Counted from the stretch's first letter, positions 36,310 to 48,285 are shown. The stretch: DNA of 64,000 nucleotides from Paratinospora sagittata (GCA_035771175.1 CM069597.1:7599001-7663000), one strand, 5' to 3'. The notes: generated by a model not told the origin, from the letters alone. A program made the numbers and translations.

Positions 36310-37291
36310 CTAAACTCTTAAGAAAATACTATTTTGTTTCAAATTAATCTTTAATTCTAAAACAACTTAAAATAACCATGATTCAAATTGTAATTGATTT
36401 ATTATTATAGGTTTTCACTATTTCCACACTTCAATTGATGCAACATCATATAAGATACTGTTACAACCCATACTGAACAAATTACTAACACGACCCACAA
36501 TAATAAATTAATAACTACTTCCTATGCATTCATCACCATATTCATAATGATTTACCATTCCACATCCATGTAATTCCATAATTGATAAATTTGGTTAAAC
36601 AAATGAATAAATACAATTACGTTCAACAATATTACATTTACCATTTGAGTATGATAAAACCCTTAATAAGAAACTTCAGTCAAATACATGCCAAACTAGC
36701 GAAAACATTTTCGATCCACTAATGCATGGATTAAAAAAATACTTTTAATGCATCAAATGACCATTTTACTCAATTTCAAATACATATCACACATACTAGT
36801 TCTAAGTTTTGAAAGTTGAAAACAATGGTCACTGCAATAATTCAGTCAGAAATTCACTCACCTTTACTTGGCACCTTACTTCCTTTGCTTTGGTTTCGAT
36901 TCATTCTTTAGGTTCTTAAATCCCTTTCTTATAGAAAGTGTTCATAAGACTCATTTGAAGTGGTTGGAACTACATAATGCCAAAACATGCATACTAGGTA
37001 AAAAGAAATTTAACTACAAGTAAAACTCCTAATTGTTTACATGCATTTACCACCAAGACTCTTCTAATTTCCTTCTACCCATTATCTAATTTACGTTCAA
37101 TGAATCTAATAGCCTTTAAATAATTCAGCAACATACCTTAATCAATGTAAATTATGTTCTCACATCTTCTTAGGCATTTTCTCAAGCACCTCTGGTGCAT
37201 TATCATCTAGGACCCACACATCGTACTAACTCTTACAATTAGATCAAGTGTCTTTTTATTTTCTAACATTACTAACATAAAACACTCCTTT
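36310..37291. other. Unassigned AT-rich stretch
   Basis: I could not read a gag or any other coding similarity on either strand. It may be a decayed internal part of the gypsy or of the adjoining copia element. Confidence 0.4.
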
Positions 37292-38174
37292 TGTTGATGT
37301 AACGACTCTCACCTGGTTTTGTTTTGATGATTACAAACAACATACTTGTTATAACTAATATCTTTGACGTAGTTATTTCAGTGCTAACTAGCTATATCAT
37401 ATGGATTCAATTATATTGTCAAAGCATGTGGATGAAACAATAATGCACGAAGATTAAAATCTTAGTGCTGTAGAATAACTCTTACTCGTTCTAACCACAA
37501 TATGATTTACATTTTTTGAAAATCATGCATATAGGTTATCATACTCATGCATGTACACTATTACTATATTGATCATGCATGCACACTCACAATCATACAG
37601 TTAAGATTGTTTATCATGCACACATATATATATCATAGATTATCATGTACTCGTATTACCAACTTTGCATTGTTTTATCGTTTTATGTGTATCATATTGA
37701 TTGTTTTAATCATCTGTTTTAATCGATTGTTTTACACGTGTTTATCTTTGCAAATTGTGTTTCAATCTTGTCAAAAATGTTTTCAAAGTTGGTTTATGTG
37801 TTTGACAATGTCTTAAACTCATTTTGATCAAAAAATCGGGTTTCTATCACTTCAACGTAAAGGAATGAGTTCCTCATTCAAGGAACGCGCTCTTGAGCTT
37901 TTTTCCTAAGAATTAGATTTTTTTATCAGAGTTTTAGGAACACTCTCCAGTGGTTTTTCTCGAGACTCAGACTTTTATGATTAGGGAATAAGGAACACAC
38001 TCCCCTTAATAGGAACGCGCTCCTGTAGTTAAGGAAAAAATAGGAATGTTTATAGAATCATTGGTTCTTGATGAAGAACCTCGCTTCCATGCCCAACAAA
38101 CATATTAAGGAACACACTCCTCTTATAACGAACGTGTTCCTTGACTGGAGGGAATTCAAAGCAGACACGCGCTT

Positions 38175-40903
38175 TGTCATACTCCGATTTTCAAAACTTA
38201 AATTTAAAGTAATAAGAATAAATATTTGCTCTTATCAAGAAAATAACAAAAAGAAAATCGAGGCGTTAATTGTATCCATCTACCTTAACCTCAAAATCTT
38301 TACACAGGTAAAAATAATTTAATAATATCATTTATATTCAAAATAAGGTTACAAGTTAAGATAGAAGAATACTCTTTCAATTTCTATGCCACAAACTATA
38401 GATTTCCATCACACAAATTAAATATTGAGCCACGAGGGTACTTGCCCTTGTCCATCCATTATGGACACAACATTTTAAATATATTCATCAAGTAGAATTA
38501 AGAAGTTCACGTCCAAGGCATAAACATATAAAATAACCCATGAAATCTTCAACGACCACTATAATGTTCCAAAAGCATTGATTTCTAATACAACCCATTT
38601 AATTGATATAATCAATTAATAATTAATTACTCAGTCCTACTACCATAACACTAATCAAGCCACTAACCCACCCCTACTACTGTGAGACACGTCACGAACT
38701 TGCGACTCTATTCTTTCATGTACCTGCATGTGAAAAATAGGGGGTGAGCTTGAAAGCCCAGTGGGTCATCTAAACAATTCACAACATTTTCTTATGATAT
38801 ATACACAAGAACATTACAAACAAGTTTCACACATTAATCGTTGCAACATTTGATTGTTTGAGTCGAGAATTCTATCACGTTCCAAATCACGTACCTTTAG
38901 GAAATCAAACCCAGGGGGGTGGCACTACCCAAAAATTAAAAACTCGTTGGCGATATTCATCATGAATAACTGCCCCATAATAATTATAGTCATTGACGAT
39001 ATTCATTAGAATAACTGCCCTAAAATAATAATTGACGATATTCCTTAGAATAACTGCTCCATATGTGTTATTCTTATTTTAATCGGGTTCTTTAATGATG
39101 TCACAGTATCATACATACAACATAAATATGATATATAACTTCTATTCACATGACATGTTCAAACTCCACAACACATGGTATCATATCACAATGTCAAATA
39201 ACAATAGCATTCACGCATGAACTTTATTATAACAATTATGCTAATACTCGCGTCATATATCTCATCATCAAACTTTAAAAAGTACACATGAATTACGTTC
39301 ATCCAACATCAACTTGGGATAACAATTCATAATATGTACAATCATGTAAGACAAGCATGCACGAACAATCTAATGATACTATAAATCTAATTAATTTAAT
39401 GTTCCTATCTACATATTAAAATAAAATATTATAAAGGCATAGAATCTTCCCCACCTGTTAGGCACAGAGTTCGTTGTTGTCAAAATTCTTGGTGCATAAC
39501 GTACGTCCTCAACCTATACATATGTATTACCTTTGAATTAGTTACACGTACCTACCCAAATATATATATTACTCATATAAGTAAGATATATGTATATACA
39601 TACGTATATAACTGCTACAATATATATATATATATATTATAATAATATGTATATATATGCGTTGAGCAACAATAAGATGTATGTATATATATACTGCTAT
39701 AATATATATGTATATAATTTGTATAGCAAAGAAGTGCCACCACTTTGTTTATATGCATGTTGGTGGTGTGTGATGGTAGTAGATAACTCACTATCATGCA
39801 TCTGTTGGCCATGGTCACAACAGTTGTTGTTGTCTCCCTTAATGCTGTAAAAATATGAAAGAAGAGAAATAATCTCGAAAACAGGGATGGTGAGGTGAAG
39901 AACCACACATGACATTCATAGGCAACCCATGTCCATGAGAATGCTGGGAAGAACATGTAGTGCATCACTACACCAACGTTGTCGGTACAACATTCGATTA
40001 AAACACGAAAAAGAGATGCAACAAGTAGAGGAGGAAAGAAAAAGAAGTGTAAAACTTACTTTTGTAGTTGCAGGATTTCCAGTTGCAAGGGCTACGGATC
40101 TCCAAAGAGGAAGAATGAGCTTAGGTGGGATAGTATATGAGGAGAAAAGTGGTGTTAGATTGCATATGAAGGTTTTATATGCTTAGGGTTTTATGAATGT
40201 CTTTGGTGTATATTGGCAATAGCTTAAAAGAAGGCAAATTAAAAAAATATATGAAAAAGATTTGAGTTGCTTTTATGAGGTTGTTTAAGAAAACATGTCA
40301 ATCTTTAAATTATGGAATTGAAGGAATTATATATGAGAAGAATAATATTCATCCCGTAATGGGTGTTTAATAAAAGAAAGTATCTTTTATATGATAAGAA
40401 TAATCATCCCGTTATGACAAAAATAATATAAAATGAAGTATCTTTTATATGATAAGAATAATCATCCCGTTATGGAAAAAATAATATAAAAGAAAGTATC
40501 TTTTATATCATCCCATTATGGCAAGAATAATATAAAAGAAAATATCTTTTATATGATAAGAATAATCATTCCGTTTTGGCAAGAATAATATAAAAGAAAA
40601 TATCTTTTATATGACAAGAATAATCATCCCGTTATAGCAAGAATAATATAAAATGAAGTATATTTTATATGATAATGGCAAGAATAATATAAAAGAAAGT
40701 TTCTTTTATATGATAAGAATAATCATTCTGTTATGACAAAAATAATATAAAAGAAAATATCTTTTATATGATATGAATAATCATCCCGTTATGGCAAGAA
40801 TAATCATATGGTAAGAATAATCATCCCGTTATGACAAGAATAATATAAAAGAAAGTATATTTTATAATTACGTAAATATCCTTGAAATTTTTGAGGTATT
40901 ACA
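38175..40903 (-). mobile_element. Solo LTR nested in the SIRE-like LTR (2729 bp)
   Basis: Left TGTCATACTCC and right GAGGTATTACA are inverted termini. CGCGC occurs on both sides (38168-38172 and 40904-40908), consistent with a 5-bp duplication apart from two extra bases on the left. The right 35 bases match, in inverse orientation, the fragment at 56927-56961. It carries a ~58-bp tandem array near its right end. Confidence 0.7.
40335..40865. repeat. Minisatellite of about 58 bp, roughly nine units
   Basis: Units contain AAGAATAATCATCCCGTTATG and ATAAAAGAAAGTATCTTTTAT; the latter is itself nearly palindromic. Units vary by small deletions (for example near 40515 and 40670). The array sits in the first 600 bases of the solo LTR in its own orientation. 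Confidence 0.9.
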
Positions 40904-42402
40904 CGCGCTCCTTCATTGAGGAACGCGTTCTGGTGCCTCAATCTGGTATTTTTCTGTAAATACCACATTTGCTTATTTGAAGAGCAACTTTTGTAAAATT
41001 TGAGAACTTGTGCCGTTTTTCATACTATCTCTTCTACAAGTCCAAAACACGTTCTTGAGTGATTTTAAACATCTTCCAAAACAAAAAGTTTACTTACATT
41101 TGTATCTTTGATTCATACTTCCGTATAGTTCGCCAATCCTTCAAACTTTTTGAGAAACTCGTGCGTTTCTCTTGAGCAATCGATCAAGACGTTTTTGAGT
41201 GAGTTCTTCACATCTTGTTGATTCTTGATCATCATTGAACGAGGAATCTCTCAATCATCATCACACTTGAAGAATCTTTGAGGTTCATTCTTACCTAAGT
41301 TGGGTAAAATATCTCCATTAAGATTCTTGTGATTTTGATTGAGTAAATCGGTTTTGTGCTTGATTTGATATCTTTAAAACCGTTTTGATTTGAGTATTGC
41401 TTGTGAAACCATACTTGATCTTCATATCACATTATCTTGGTTAGTGGTTTCATACATCTCATGTGGTATCGATTCATGTACTAAACTTATATTATTTTGA
41501 ATCGATTTCATTGATTATTACTTGAGTATTTTGATTCTTGATCTTAACCATTTATATACTTAGAATCAACAAGTATTGATCATTTGTGCATATTGATTCA
41601 TGTGTTTTATACATATCATTGTTAGAATCAATATTTGAATACATATGCATACTCAATTCTTTATCTCACATTATTATTATCTGAATCGATTGCATGTAAT
41701 TGATTTCATCTATTTCAATACTACACATCATTTAAATATTCTTTATCTCACATTATTATTATCTGAATTGATTTCATCTATTTTAATACTACACATCATT
41801 TAAAATATTGTGGTTGGAATAGTAGTGATTATTCATTTAAGATTGTACACTTAATATTGCTGGGAGTGTTTTAGAACATCTCTCTCTATCATTTGTAATC
41901 TTGATGTATTGTTGACTTGCTAGTCAACCGGGACTATACCATATTGTTGTAGGACTCGTAACCACGCCCGTAAGTTGCTTACAATGCGATTTTCTAGCCA
42001 AGCCCTTGTGTTGGTTAGTACGACTTTCTAACCAAGCCTTTGAGTTGGTTAGTGTGTGCGGCTTTCTAGCCAAACCCTTGTGTCTATTAGTGTGTACGGC
42101 TTATAGTCAAGCCTTTACGTTGACTAATGTGTACGACTTCTAGTCACGCCCGTAAGTTGACTAGCTAATTGTGTATTGAGAAATCCTGATCGTGGGTGAT
42201 CGGGTAGTGGACGTAGGTTCAAGGGGAACTAAACCACTATAAATCGTCGTGTCCATTTATTTTTCCTACACTTGATTATTTTGATTGTTACCTACTGCGC
42301 ATATATTCTGTTTAAATTAATTAACCGAAAGGTAACGCAAAAATCCGCAAAGTCTAATTCACTCCCCCTCTTGGACTTTAATACTAGGCCAACACTTTTA
42401 AG

Positions 42403-42603
42403 TAGGGGTGAAAGCAGGTTAGTTGGGTTGGGCCCCCAATTTATGGGCTCGAGCACGAATCCAAATTTTTCTTAATTTTTTTTTTTACATTTAGCCCATT
42501 ACATAAAAAAATAGAAAAAAATAATGGGAAAGAAAAAGAAAAGAAAAAGGGAGAGACAGGGATGGGTTAGAGAGGGAGAAAAGTAGAAGAGAAGAGAGAG
42601 AAC

Positions 42604-42652
<49 letters not shown>

Positions 42653-43020
42653 GCGAGAGAGGTTGCAAACTAGTGAGAGAGAGAAAGACGAAGAAAAGAA
42701 AAGAGACAGAGAAGAAGAACGAGGGGCGAAGAGGGGTTGCGGACTAGTGAGAGAAGAAAAAGAAGAGAAAATAGAGAGAGAAAAAAAAGAGAAGAGAAGA
42801 AGATGAGAGAGAGAAAAAAAGAGAAGAAAAGAGAGAGAGAGGGACGCAGGGGGTGGGGGCTGGGGGTACGATTAGGTTTAGTAATAAATTGGGTCGAATC
42901 GGGTTATACTGGTTGGGTTTTGCTCAAACCTGGCACCGACTCGACTAGGTCCTGTCTTCATATTTCTTACTCGACCAACCCTACTCCTGGCTTAAACCCG
43001 GCCTTACCCAATCCAAAATG
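42403..43020. mobile_element. hAT-like MITE, truncated copy with GA-rich core
   Basis: Starts TAGGGGTGAAAGC, continues with GGTTGGGTTGGGCCC-like sequence and a GA-rich core with a pure (GA)n run at about 42607-42649, and stops after CCAAAATGGT. Lacks the right terminal repeat seen in the second copy. The Arg/Glu-rich frame at 42737-43054 comes from the GA tract and is not a gene. Confidence 0.6.
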
Positions 43021-43472
43021 GTATGTTAGTGCAAGATTTGACCAACATCAGTAGATGATGAGGTGGAGGGAGGATGCTGATCTGGAGCTAGTTAGAGTGT
43101 TGGAGAAATTGCTGGAGGTTGATTATCTGAGAGAGAAAAAACAAGAGAAAGTAGGCTATCATAAGGAACACCGGTGTGGTGTCGGCCAAAAACCTTCTGA
43201 TGCCTAAGTTAGTTCGGAGCTTGGTAGAGTTAGTAGTACTGAACTGAGTCGAGGATTGCTTATCTTCCCCTTAGGGGTTATGATCTTTTTATAGAGAGGG
43301 CTTGAGGTCTTTGGCTTTGCAGTAGAGTTGTTGTAGAATTAGGAATCAAACTTGTGCTGGAAGAGCACATTTGATTCTTAGTAGAATTAATTAATCGAAA
43401 GGTAAAGCGAAAATTTGTAAAGTCCAATTCACTCCCACTCTTGGACTTTAATACTGGGCTAACACCTTTGAG

Positions 43473-44086
43473 TAGGGGTGCAAGCGGGTTGGTTGGGTTT
43501 GGCCCCCTATTTATGGGCTCGAGCCCAAATCCAAATTTTTCTTAATTTTTTTTTTACATTCAGCCCGTTATATAAAAACATAGAAAAAGATAATGGGAGA
43601 AAGAAAAAGAAAAGAAAAGGGGAGGGACAAGGATGTGTTAGAAAGGGATAAAATAAGAAGAGAAGAGAAGAGAGAGAAAAGAAGAGAGAGAGAAAGAAGA
43701 TAGAGGGGCGAGAAAGGTTGCAAACTAGTGTGAGAGGGAAAGAAGAAGAAAAGAGTAGAAAGAGAGAGAAGAAGAACAAGGGGTGGAAAGGGGTTGCGGA
43801 CTAGCGAGAGAAGAAGAAGAGAAGAGAAGAGAAGAGAGAGAAGAAGAAGATGAGAGAGAAAAAAAAGAAAAAGAAAAGAGAAGAGAGAGAGGGCTGGGGG
43901 AACGATTAGTTTTAGTAATAAATTAGGTCGAATCGGGTTATACGGGTCCGATTTTGCTCAAACCTGACACCCGACTCGACTAGGTCCCGTCTTCATATTT
44001 CTCACCCAACCAACCCTACTCCTGGCTTAAACCCGACCCAACCCGATCCAAAATGGTTGGATTTGGTCGGGTTGCTTACACCCCTA
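43473..44086. mobile_element. hAT-like MITE with both ends
   Basis: Left TAGGGGTGCAAGCGGGTTGG and right GGTCGGGTTGCTTACACCCCTA are inverted repeats of the TAGGGGTG type. The core is GA-rich (43600-43900). The 8-bp flanks CCTTTGAG and CCTACTCC agree only partly, so the duplication is decayed or the element moved by segmental duplication. Confidence 0.6.
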
Positions 44087-45063
44087 CCTACTCCTCATTC
44101 CCAGTTTGACAATCAATAACAAAAACTATAAATTTAACTAAAAAACCTCTGTTAATTACATGTATTAAGAGATCTACTCTACTAATTCTCTTAACACAGG
44201 TTATGGCCTAAGTAACCTTAATTGTGATAATAAATGCCATAAATGTGATGTTGCAAATGTCACATCAAATTTGGGCAATTAATATTGTATTTTTAGTTCA
44301 AATAGCATTTCTCATGAAAAAAATTGCCCCTTATCAACCCATGGATTCCCAAAAATAAAGGAAATTTAGTGGTAGCTTAACGTTCAGATAGCAATTAGAT
44401 TTGGTTATATGACATACAAAAATAAATAATAAAAAAACTCAAAACCAGTTTTCGAAGTAGGCACAAAAATAACTCTCTAAAGTTGGTCCTAAAATGGTTC
44501 ATAAACCTTTCTGCAGCGGCAGCCAGCAGGTCTTGAAAACGGCACAGATTAATTAATTAAGCTCTTTAAGAGATTCAGACCAAACTTAAATAGCAGGATG
44601 TAGATTCCAAAAAAATGTTTAAATAAAAAAAAAAGAAAAGAAACCTTGAACCCGAGTTACAAACGGTCTAGTATTATTTCCGAAAATAAAATCTAAAAAT
44701 TTTGTCCCTAGTCGCATTTAATTATCCTGTTTTTTTCATTTTTAAATTTTTTTTATGGCCCACAACCAGGCTGATTTTCATTCTTGGTCTATTGATGATA
44801 ATAAGTTAGCCATTTTAAAAGTGGGATTTCATTAGTAAATTTTTTGTTTATACTAATATAATCTATTGTATAAAATGAGACCTCTATTGAAGGCATTTAA
44901 TTATTATACTTGTTGGGTTTCACATTATTACAAACAAAATTAGAACATGAGTTTCAAAATAGTTATTATCTTCAATTATTGATAGCTCGTGTCTTGTATA
45001 ATTTTAAATTTCTACCACATGTAATTCTATATAAATTGTGGGGTGTCTGTCCCTACTAGAGAT
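44087..45063. other. Unassigned intergenic stretch
   Basis: AT-rich, with no coding similarity and no clear repeat structure. It ends at the target duplication of the LINE. Confidence 0.45.
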
Positions 45064-45077
45064 AGTTCTAATAACAT

Positions 45078-45964
45078 TTTTCTTTTGCCAAAAGATGAAT
45101 ATTATATATTAATAAAAGATAAGAAAAGTTCTTTTGATACACCCTGCCGCACAAAACGATCCCAAAGAGAAGAGTAACCATACACAACACCTAACCTGGC
45201 TAGATTATGAGCTATAATATTATCATTCCTATACACATGTGAAAAGGAAACACTATCATAATGAATCCTAGCAAAATGATGTATGTCCTATAAGATTGGT
45301 TCCACTTACGCTAGGCCTCCTTTCTTTGAAGATAATTCCTGAGCCACCGATAGAGAATCCGTGACGACCCGCAAAGATTGAATGTTAAATTCAACAGAAG
45401 ATAATAGCCCTCTTATAATCGCCTTAGCCTCTGCAACTTCCACTGAAAATGAACCTCCTTCAAACCAGCTCTCAGCTTTTCTAACTTGATCATGCTCATC
45501 AATGACCACCCATCCCAATCCTGTAAGTAAAGAGTTTAGGTTCCAAACAACATCCCAATATAATTTCCATCCACTATCAATGTTGGAATCCATCTGCACA
45601 TCTCGATGAGAAACTGAGGGCTTGTCCCCACCCCTTGCTGTAAGTGAGTTATAAATATTATCCCAAATATCTGAAAGAGATAGTCCAAGCACATGGCTAA
45701 TAATCAGACTTAAAAGGAGAACCAAACCAGCATACTTGGGCAAAATTACACCTGAACATCTAGTGAGCAGTGCCTTCAAACTTTTCTTCACACAAAGGGC
45801 AAAAAGGATCAATCACCATGCCTCTTTTCATCAAAGATTTCCTTACAGGCAGCAAATTATTATAATATCTCCATAAAAAGAACTTGATTTTATTTGGAAT
45901 CTTTAGTTGCCAAAATACACCACCTCCATTTGTCTTTCTTTCCTGCAGACTTGATTTCCAGAGG
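45078..45964 (-). pseudogene. LINE ORF2 3' part: zf-RVT and RNase H
   Basis: Minus reading from 45964: WQLKIPNKIKFFLWRYYNNL, then RKSLMKRGMVIDPFCPLCEE and TAH, the zinc-binding zf-RVT (PF13966) of plant L1 ORF2. This is followed by an RNase H-like domain (PF13456) with GLGWVVIDEHDQVRKAESW, VEVAEAKAIIRGL and LRVVTDSLSVAQEL. A frameshift near 45790 separates the two parts. The tail leads to the A-rich 3' end near 45078. Confidence 0.85.
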
Positions 45965-46436
45965 CGTAGGAAATCCAGACCGTTATACGGGATCCGACGC
46001 ATCTAGCAGAGCGAAACAGCCTAGCGAGTTAAGCGAGTTCCGTTTTCTTTTTTCAAAGGCGGTCCTTTTCTTTCCCCGGACCGATGACTCGGTTGTATGT
46101 ATAGATCATATATTCCAAAACCCAAGAAACCAGGAAGAATTGGAAAGCTACGACCAATTACTCAACCCCATAAGAAGGACGACCGGTTGTCAAGAGCGAG
46201 GGAACGAACTCCCCCCCGGTCTGGTGACTCACACCAACAACATGCACGGGCTGGCCCGCAAGGACCTCAATTCTCATTAGGAGGTCGAACCATGTCTTGA
46301 AGTTCTTTGTAACGTTGTGAAGTTTGCTTAACTTTTTGCGCAGTTTCATAATGTTCCTTACCAACAATCCGAGGTTGGAGCATAGTTGACTTTGAATCTA
46401 AAGGATCTACGGTTGGGTAGATACCTTGGCAGCAAG
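45965..46436. other. Organelle-derived DNA, left part (mitochondrial-like plus plastid atpB)
   Basis: Inserted in the LINE between zf-RVT and upstream ORF2. About 46290-46436 (minus) reads [20 protein letters not shown] and [14 protein letters not shown], clearly plastid ATP synthase beta subunit. To its left, the plus frame at 46097-46300 has YIPKPKKPGRIGKLRPITQP, resembling a group II intron-type RT of plant mitochondria. The GC content and word style are also organelle-like. A mitochondrial segment that already carried plastid DNA, moved to the nucleus, is the simplest source. No gene here is intact. Confidence 0.7.
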
Positions 46437-46740
46437 TGTTGTGCGGAATCGGAGTAAAGCATGAAAGAAAAAATAAGACAACAAATTTAACGTGGTTCGG
46501 CAAATTGCCTACGTCCACAGGAGGCAACACTCTTTTATTAGATCACCCTTAGGTGGATCTTACAGATTGGATCTCTTAATAGATCTCTCAGAATAGAACT
46601 CTCTGATTCTCAGGAATTATTTTCAAGAATGAAATTAGGTTCTATTTATAGGAGTATATAGGGGTATTTGGGTAATTAAAATAATATATTTTAATTTACT
46701 AATTTCAACGAATTCAGCGCAGCCGGTTGGTGGAAATGGT

Positions 46741-46776
46741 GGGTTGGTGGCCGCCCTCGTGGGCGGCCACCAACCC
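46741..46776. repeat. 16-bp perfect GC-rich hairpin in the copia LTR
   Basis: GGGTTGGTGGCCGCCC and GGGCGGCCACCAACCC flank the loop TCGT. The same hairpin is at 47997-48032 in the other LTR. In LTR orientation it lies about 40-75 bases from the start of U3. Confidence 0.95.
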
Positions 46777-46915
46777 AATCTTTTCCTTTCTTTAATTTGA
46801 GGTGGACCCCACAAATCTCCACCTCCACTTCATGTGGAACAGGACTCCTCCACACCTGCAATCTCTCTACAGATAGCAAGCTTCCTTCAAAAAACTGTTG
46901 CTGCTTCCATTAGTG

Positions 46916-47640
46916 CCTTTAGGCACTCCGAGCTCGTGAGATGTTGATCAAGTCCAAACAATGTTGGAACTTGATCCCTGTAACCACCTTTGTAAGCATA
47001 TCTGCGGGGTTATCTGCAGTCTTGATCTTTTGCAGAAGAATACTCCTTTCTTCTACTATTTCTCGAACAAAATGAAAACGAACATCAATATGCTTCGTTC
47101 GACTGTGATGAACTTGGTTCTTTGCCAAACAAATGGCACTCTGGCTGTCACAGAAAACTTCAACATTCTTCTACACAATTCCCAAGTCTTTAGTCAATCC
47201 ATGAAGCCAGATTGCTTCCTTGAAAGCTTCAGTTACTGCCATGTACTCTGCCTCTGTAGTAGACAAAGCAACTGTTGACTGTAGTGTTGATCTCCAACTC
47301 ACTGGTCCTCCTGCCATAGTGAAAACATAACCAATAGTAGATCCGCGCTTGTCAAGATTTCCTGCATAGTCCGAATCCACATATCCGACTAAATGCTTAC
47401 AACTCTTCGAATCTCTCTCGAACCTTAAACCAATATCCACAGTACCATGAATATACCGTAGAATCCACTTCACTGCTTGCCAGTGGCCTTTACCGGGGTT
47501 GTGCATGTAACGACTTACCATACTAGCAGCATGTGAAATGTCAGGTCTGGTACACACCATATCATACATCAAGGCACCAACTGCATTTGCATATGAACTG
47601 TTACAGAATTTCGAAAATTTCGACGCTGTCTCAAAAAATT
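46916..47640 (-). pseudogene. Copia pol C-terminus (RT end and RNase H)
   Basis: Minus reading: GALMYDMVCTRPDISHAASM, HWQAVKWILRYIHGT, the RNase H motifs YVDSDYAGNLDKRGS, STTEAEYMAVTEAFKEAIWL, VEVFCDSQSAICLAKN and RTKHIDVRFHFVREIV, ending LINISRARSA. A single in-frame TAG at 47171 interrupts it (family has a codon there after LGIV). The 5' junction near 47620 joins the leader directly to this late pol segment, so the deletion removed several kilobases. The product could not reverse transcribe; any past mobility needed proteins in trans. Confidence 0.9.
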
Positions 47641-48069
47641 CGACCGAGGGTCTATTTTTCTTTCAAAGCTTCACCTAGGCTCTAATACCAATTTGTTGTG
47701 CGGAATCGGAGTAAAGCATGAAAGAAAAAACAAGACAACAAATTTAACGTGGTTCGGCAAATTGCCTACGTCCACGGGAGGCAACACTCTTTTATTAGAT
47801 CACCCTTAGGTGATCTTACAGATTGGATCTCTTAATAGATCTCTCAGAATAGAACTCTCTGATTCTCAGGAATTATTTTCAAGAATGAAATTAGGTTCTA
47901 TTTATAGGAGTATATAGGGGTATTTGGGTAATTAAAATAATATATTTTAATTTACTAATTTCAACGAAATCAGCGCAGCCGGTTGGTGGAAATGGTGGGT
48001 TGGTGGCCGCCCTCGTGGGCGGCCACCAACCCAATCTTTTCCTTTCTTTAATTTGAGGTGGACCCCACA

Positions 48070-48285
48070 GCAAGTCCTCTTGATTGTACGGTAGTAGCAT
48101 CTAAATGTGTGAATGTTGTGGCAGGGGCGGGGTTGGTCAAATCTTCGAAACGTGGTAGCAAATGCGTTGAGCCGGAGAGAGGAGAGACTCACAGGCCCCC
48201 TCGGTCCCTCTTTTGCCAAGAAGGCTAGCTCCTCTCTAACTCTCTTACTCAGGCGCAGACGTTAAGAGACTCCCTTGATGAACCG
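48070..48285. other. Organelle-derived DNA, right part
   Basis: Continuation of the inserted organelle segment after the copia element. The first ~72 bases complete the atpB fragment (see 46290-48141). The rest (48142-48285, for example GCCAAGAAGGCTAGCTCC) is GC-richer than the surroundings and resembles plant mitochondrial intergenic DNA. The border with LINE sequence near 48285 is approximate. Confidence 0.6.

Larger units (their letters stand above)
37292..42394 (+). mobile_element. SIRE-like copia LTR, copy A (split by a solo LTR)
   Basis: Homologous to 49202-51396 in order and orientation: GTTTTGATGATTACAAAC near the start, CAGTGCTAACTAG, arrays of AGGAACGCGCTCCT-type motifs, a series of TAGTCA/GGTTAGT-rich words near 41930-42160, and AATTCACTCCCCCTCTTGGAC near the end (about 42355). 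LTR parts are 37292-38174 and 40904-42394, about 2.4 kb in total. The start word and length fit SIRE/Maximus-type Ty1-copia LTRs. No gag or pol lies next to it, so it appears to be a solo LTR. Confidence 0.6.
42313..44086. repeat. Direct duplication of LTR tail plus MITE, about 1074-bp spacing
   Basis: Copy 1 (42313 to about 43020) and copy 2 (43387-44086) both begin TTAATTAACCGAAAGGTAA-like sequence, the last ~80 bases of the SIRE-like LTR. Both continue through the same MITE. Copy 2 keeps the MITE right end, copy 1 lost it. The intervening 43020-43386 has no recognised gene. Confidence 0.8.
46437..48069 (-). mobile_element. Young internally deleted Ty1-copia element with both LTRs
   Basis: LTRs 46437-46813 and 47694-48069 (TGTTGTGCGG...GACCCCACA) differ by three substitutions and one 1-bp indel. 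Perfect 5-bp duplications GCAAG flank the element (46432-46436 and 48070-48074). On minus, the primer-binding site TGGTATTAGAGC follows the 5' LTR after three bases, and GAAGTGGAGGTGGAGATT precedes the 3' LTR. The internal region is only 880 bp, with gag, protease, integrase and most of RT deleted. A TATA box CTATAAATAGAACC lies in each LTR (about 46638-46652 on plus). Confidence 0.95.
46290..48141 (-). pseudogene. atpB: Plastid atpB fragment split by a copia element
   Basis: The minus strand right of the copia element (48070-48141) reads [19 protein letters not shown] and QSRGLA; the left part (46290-46436) continues with the AKGIYP region through QRYKELQD. Together they cover roughly 70 residues of the chloroplast ATP synthase beta subunit near the end of the nucleotide-binding domain. 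The copia insertion lies between the two Ala codons of RGLAAKG. The fragment has no start or end and cannot be expressed as AtpB. Several substitutions relative to the family (K for T or E, S for L) suggest age before the insertion. Confidence 0.85.

Noticed and set aside
42737..43779. Arg/Glu-rich and Phe/Leu/Ser-rich frames
   Set aside because: They are translations of GA-rich MITE cores on the two strands.
45894..46280. 128-codon plus frame
   Set aside because: It crosses the border between LINE and organelle DNA, so it is a chance frame.
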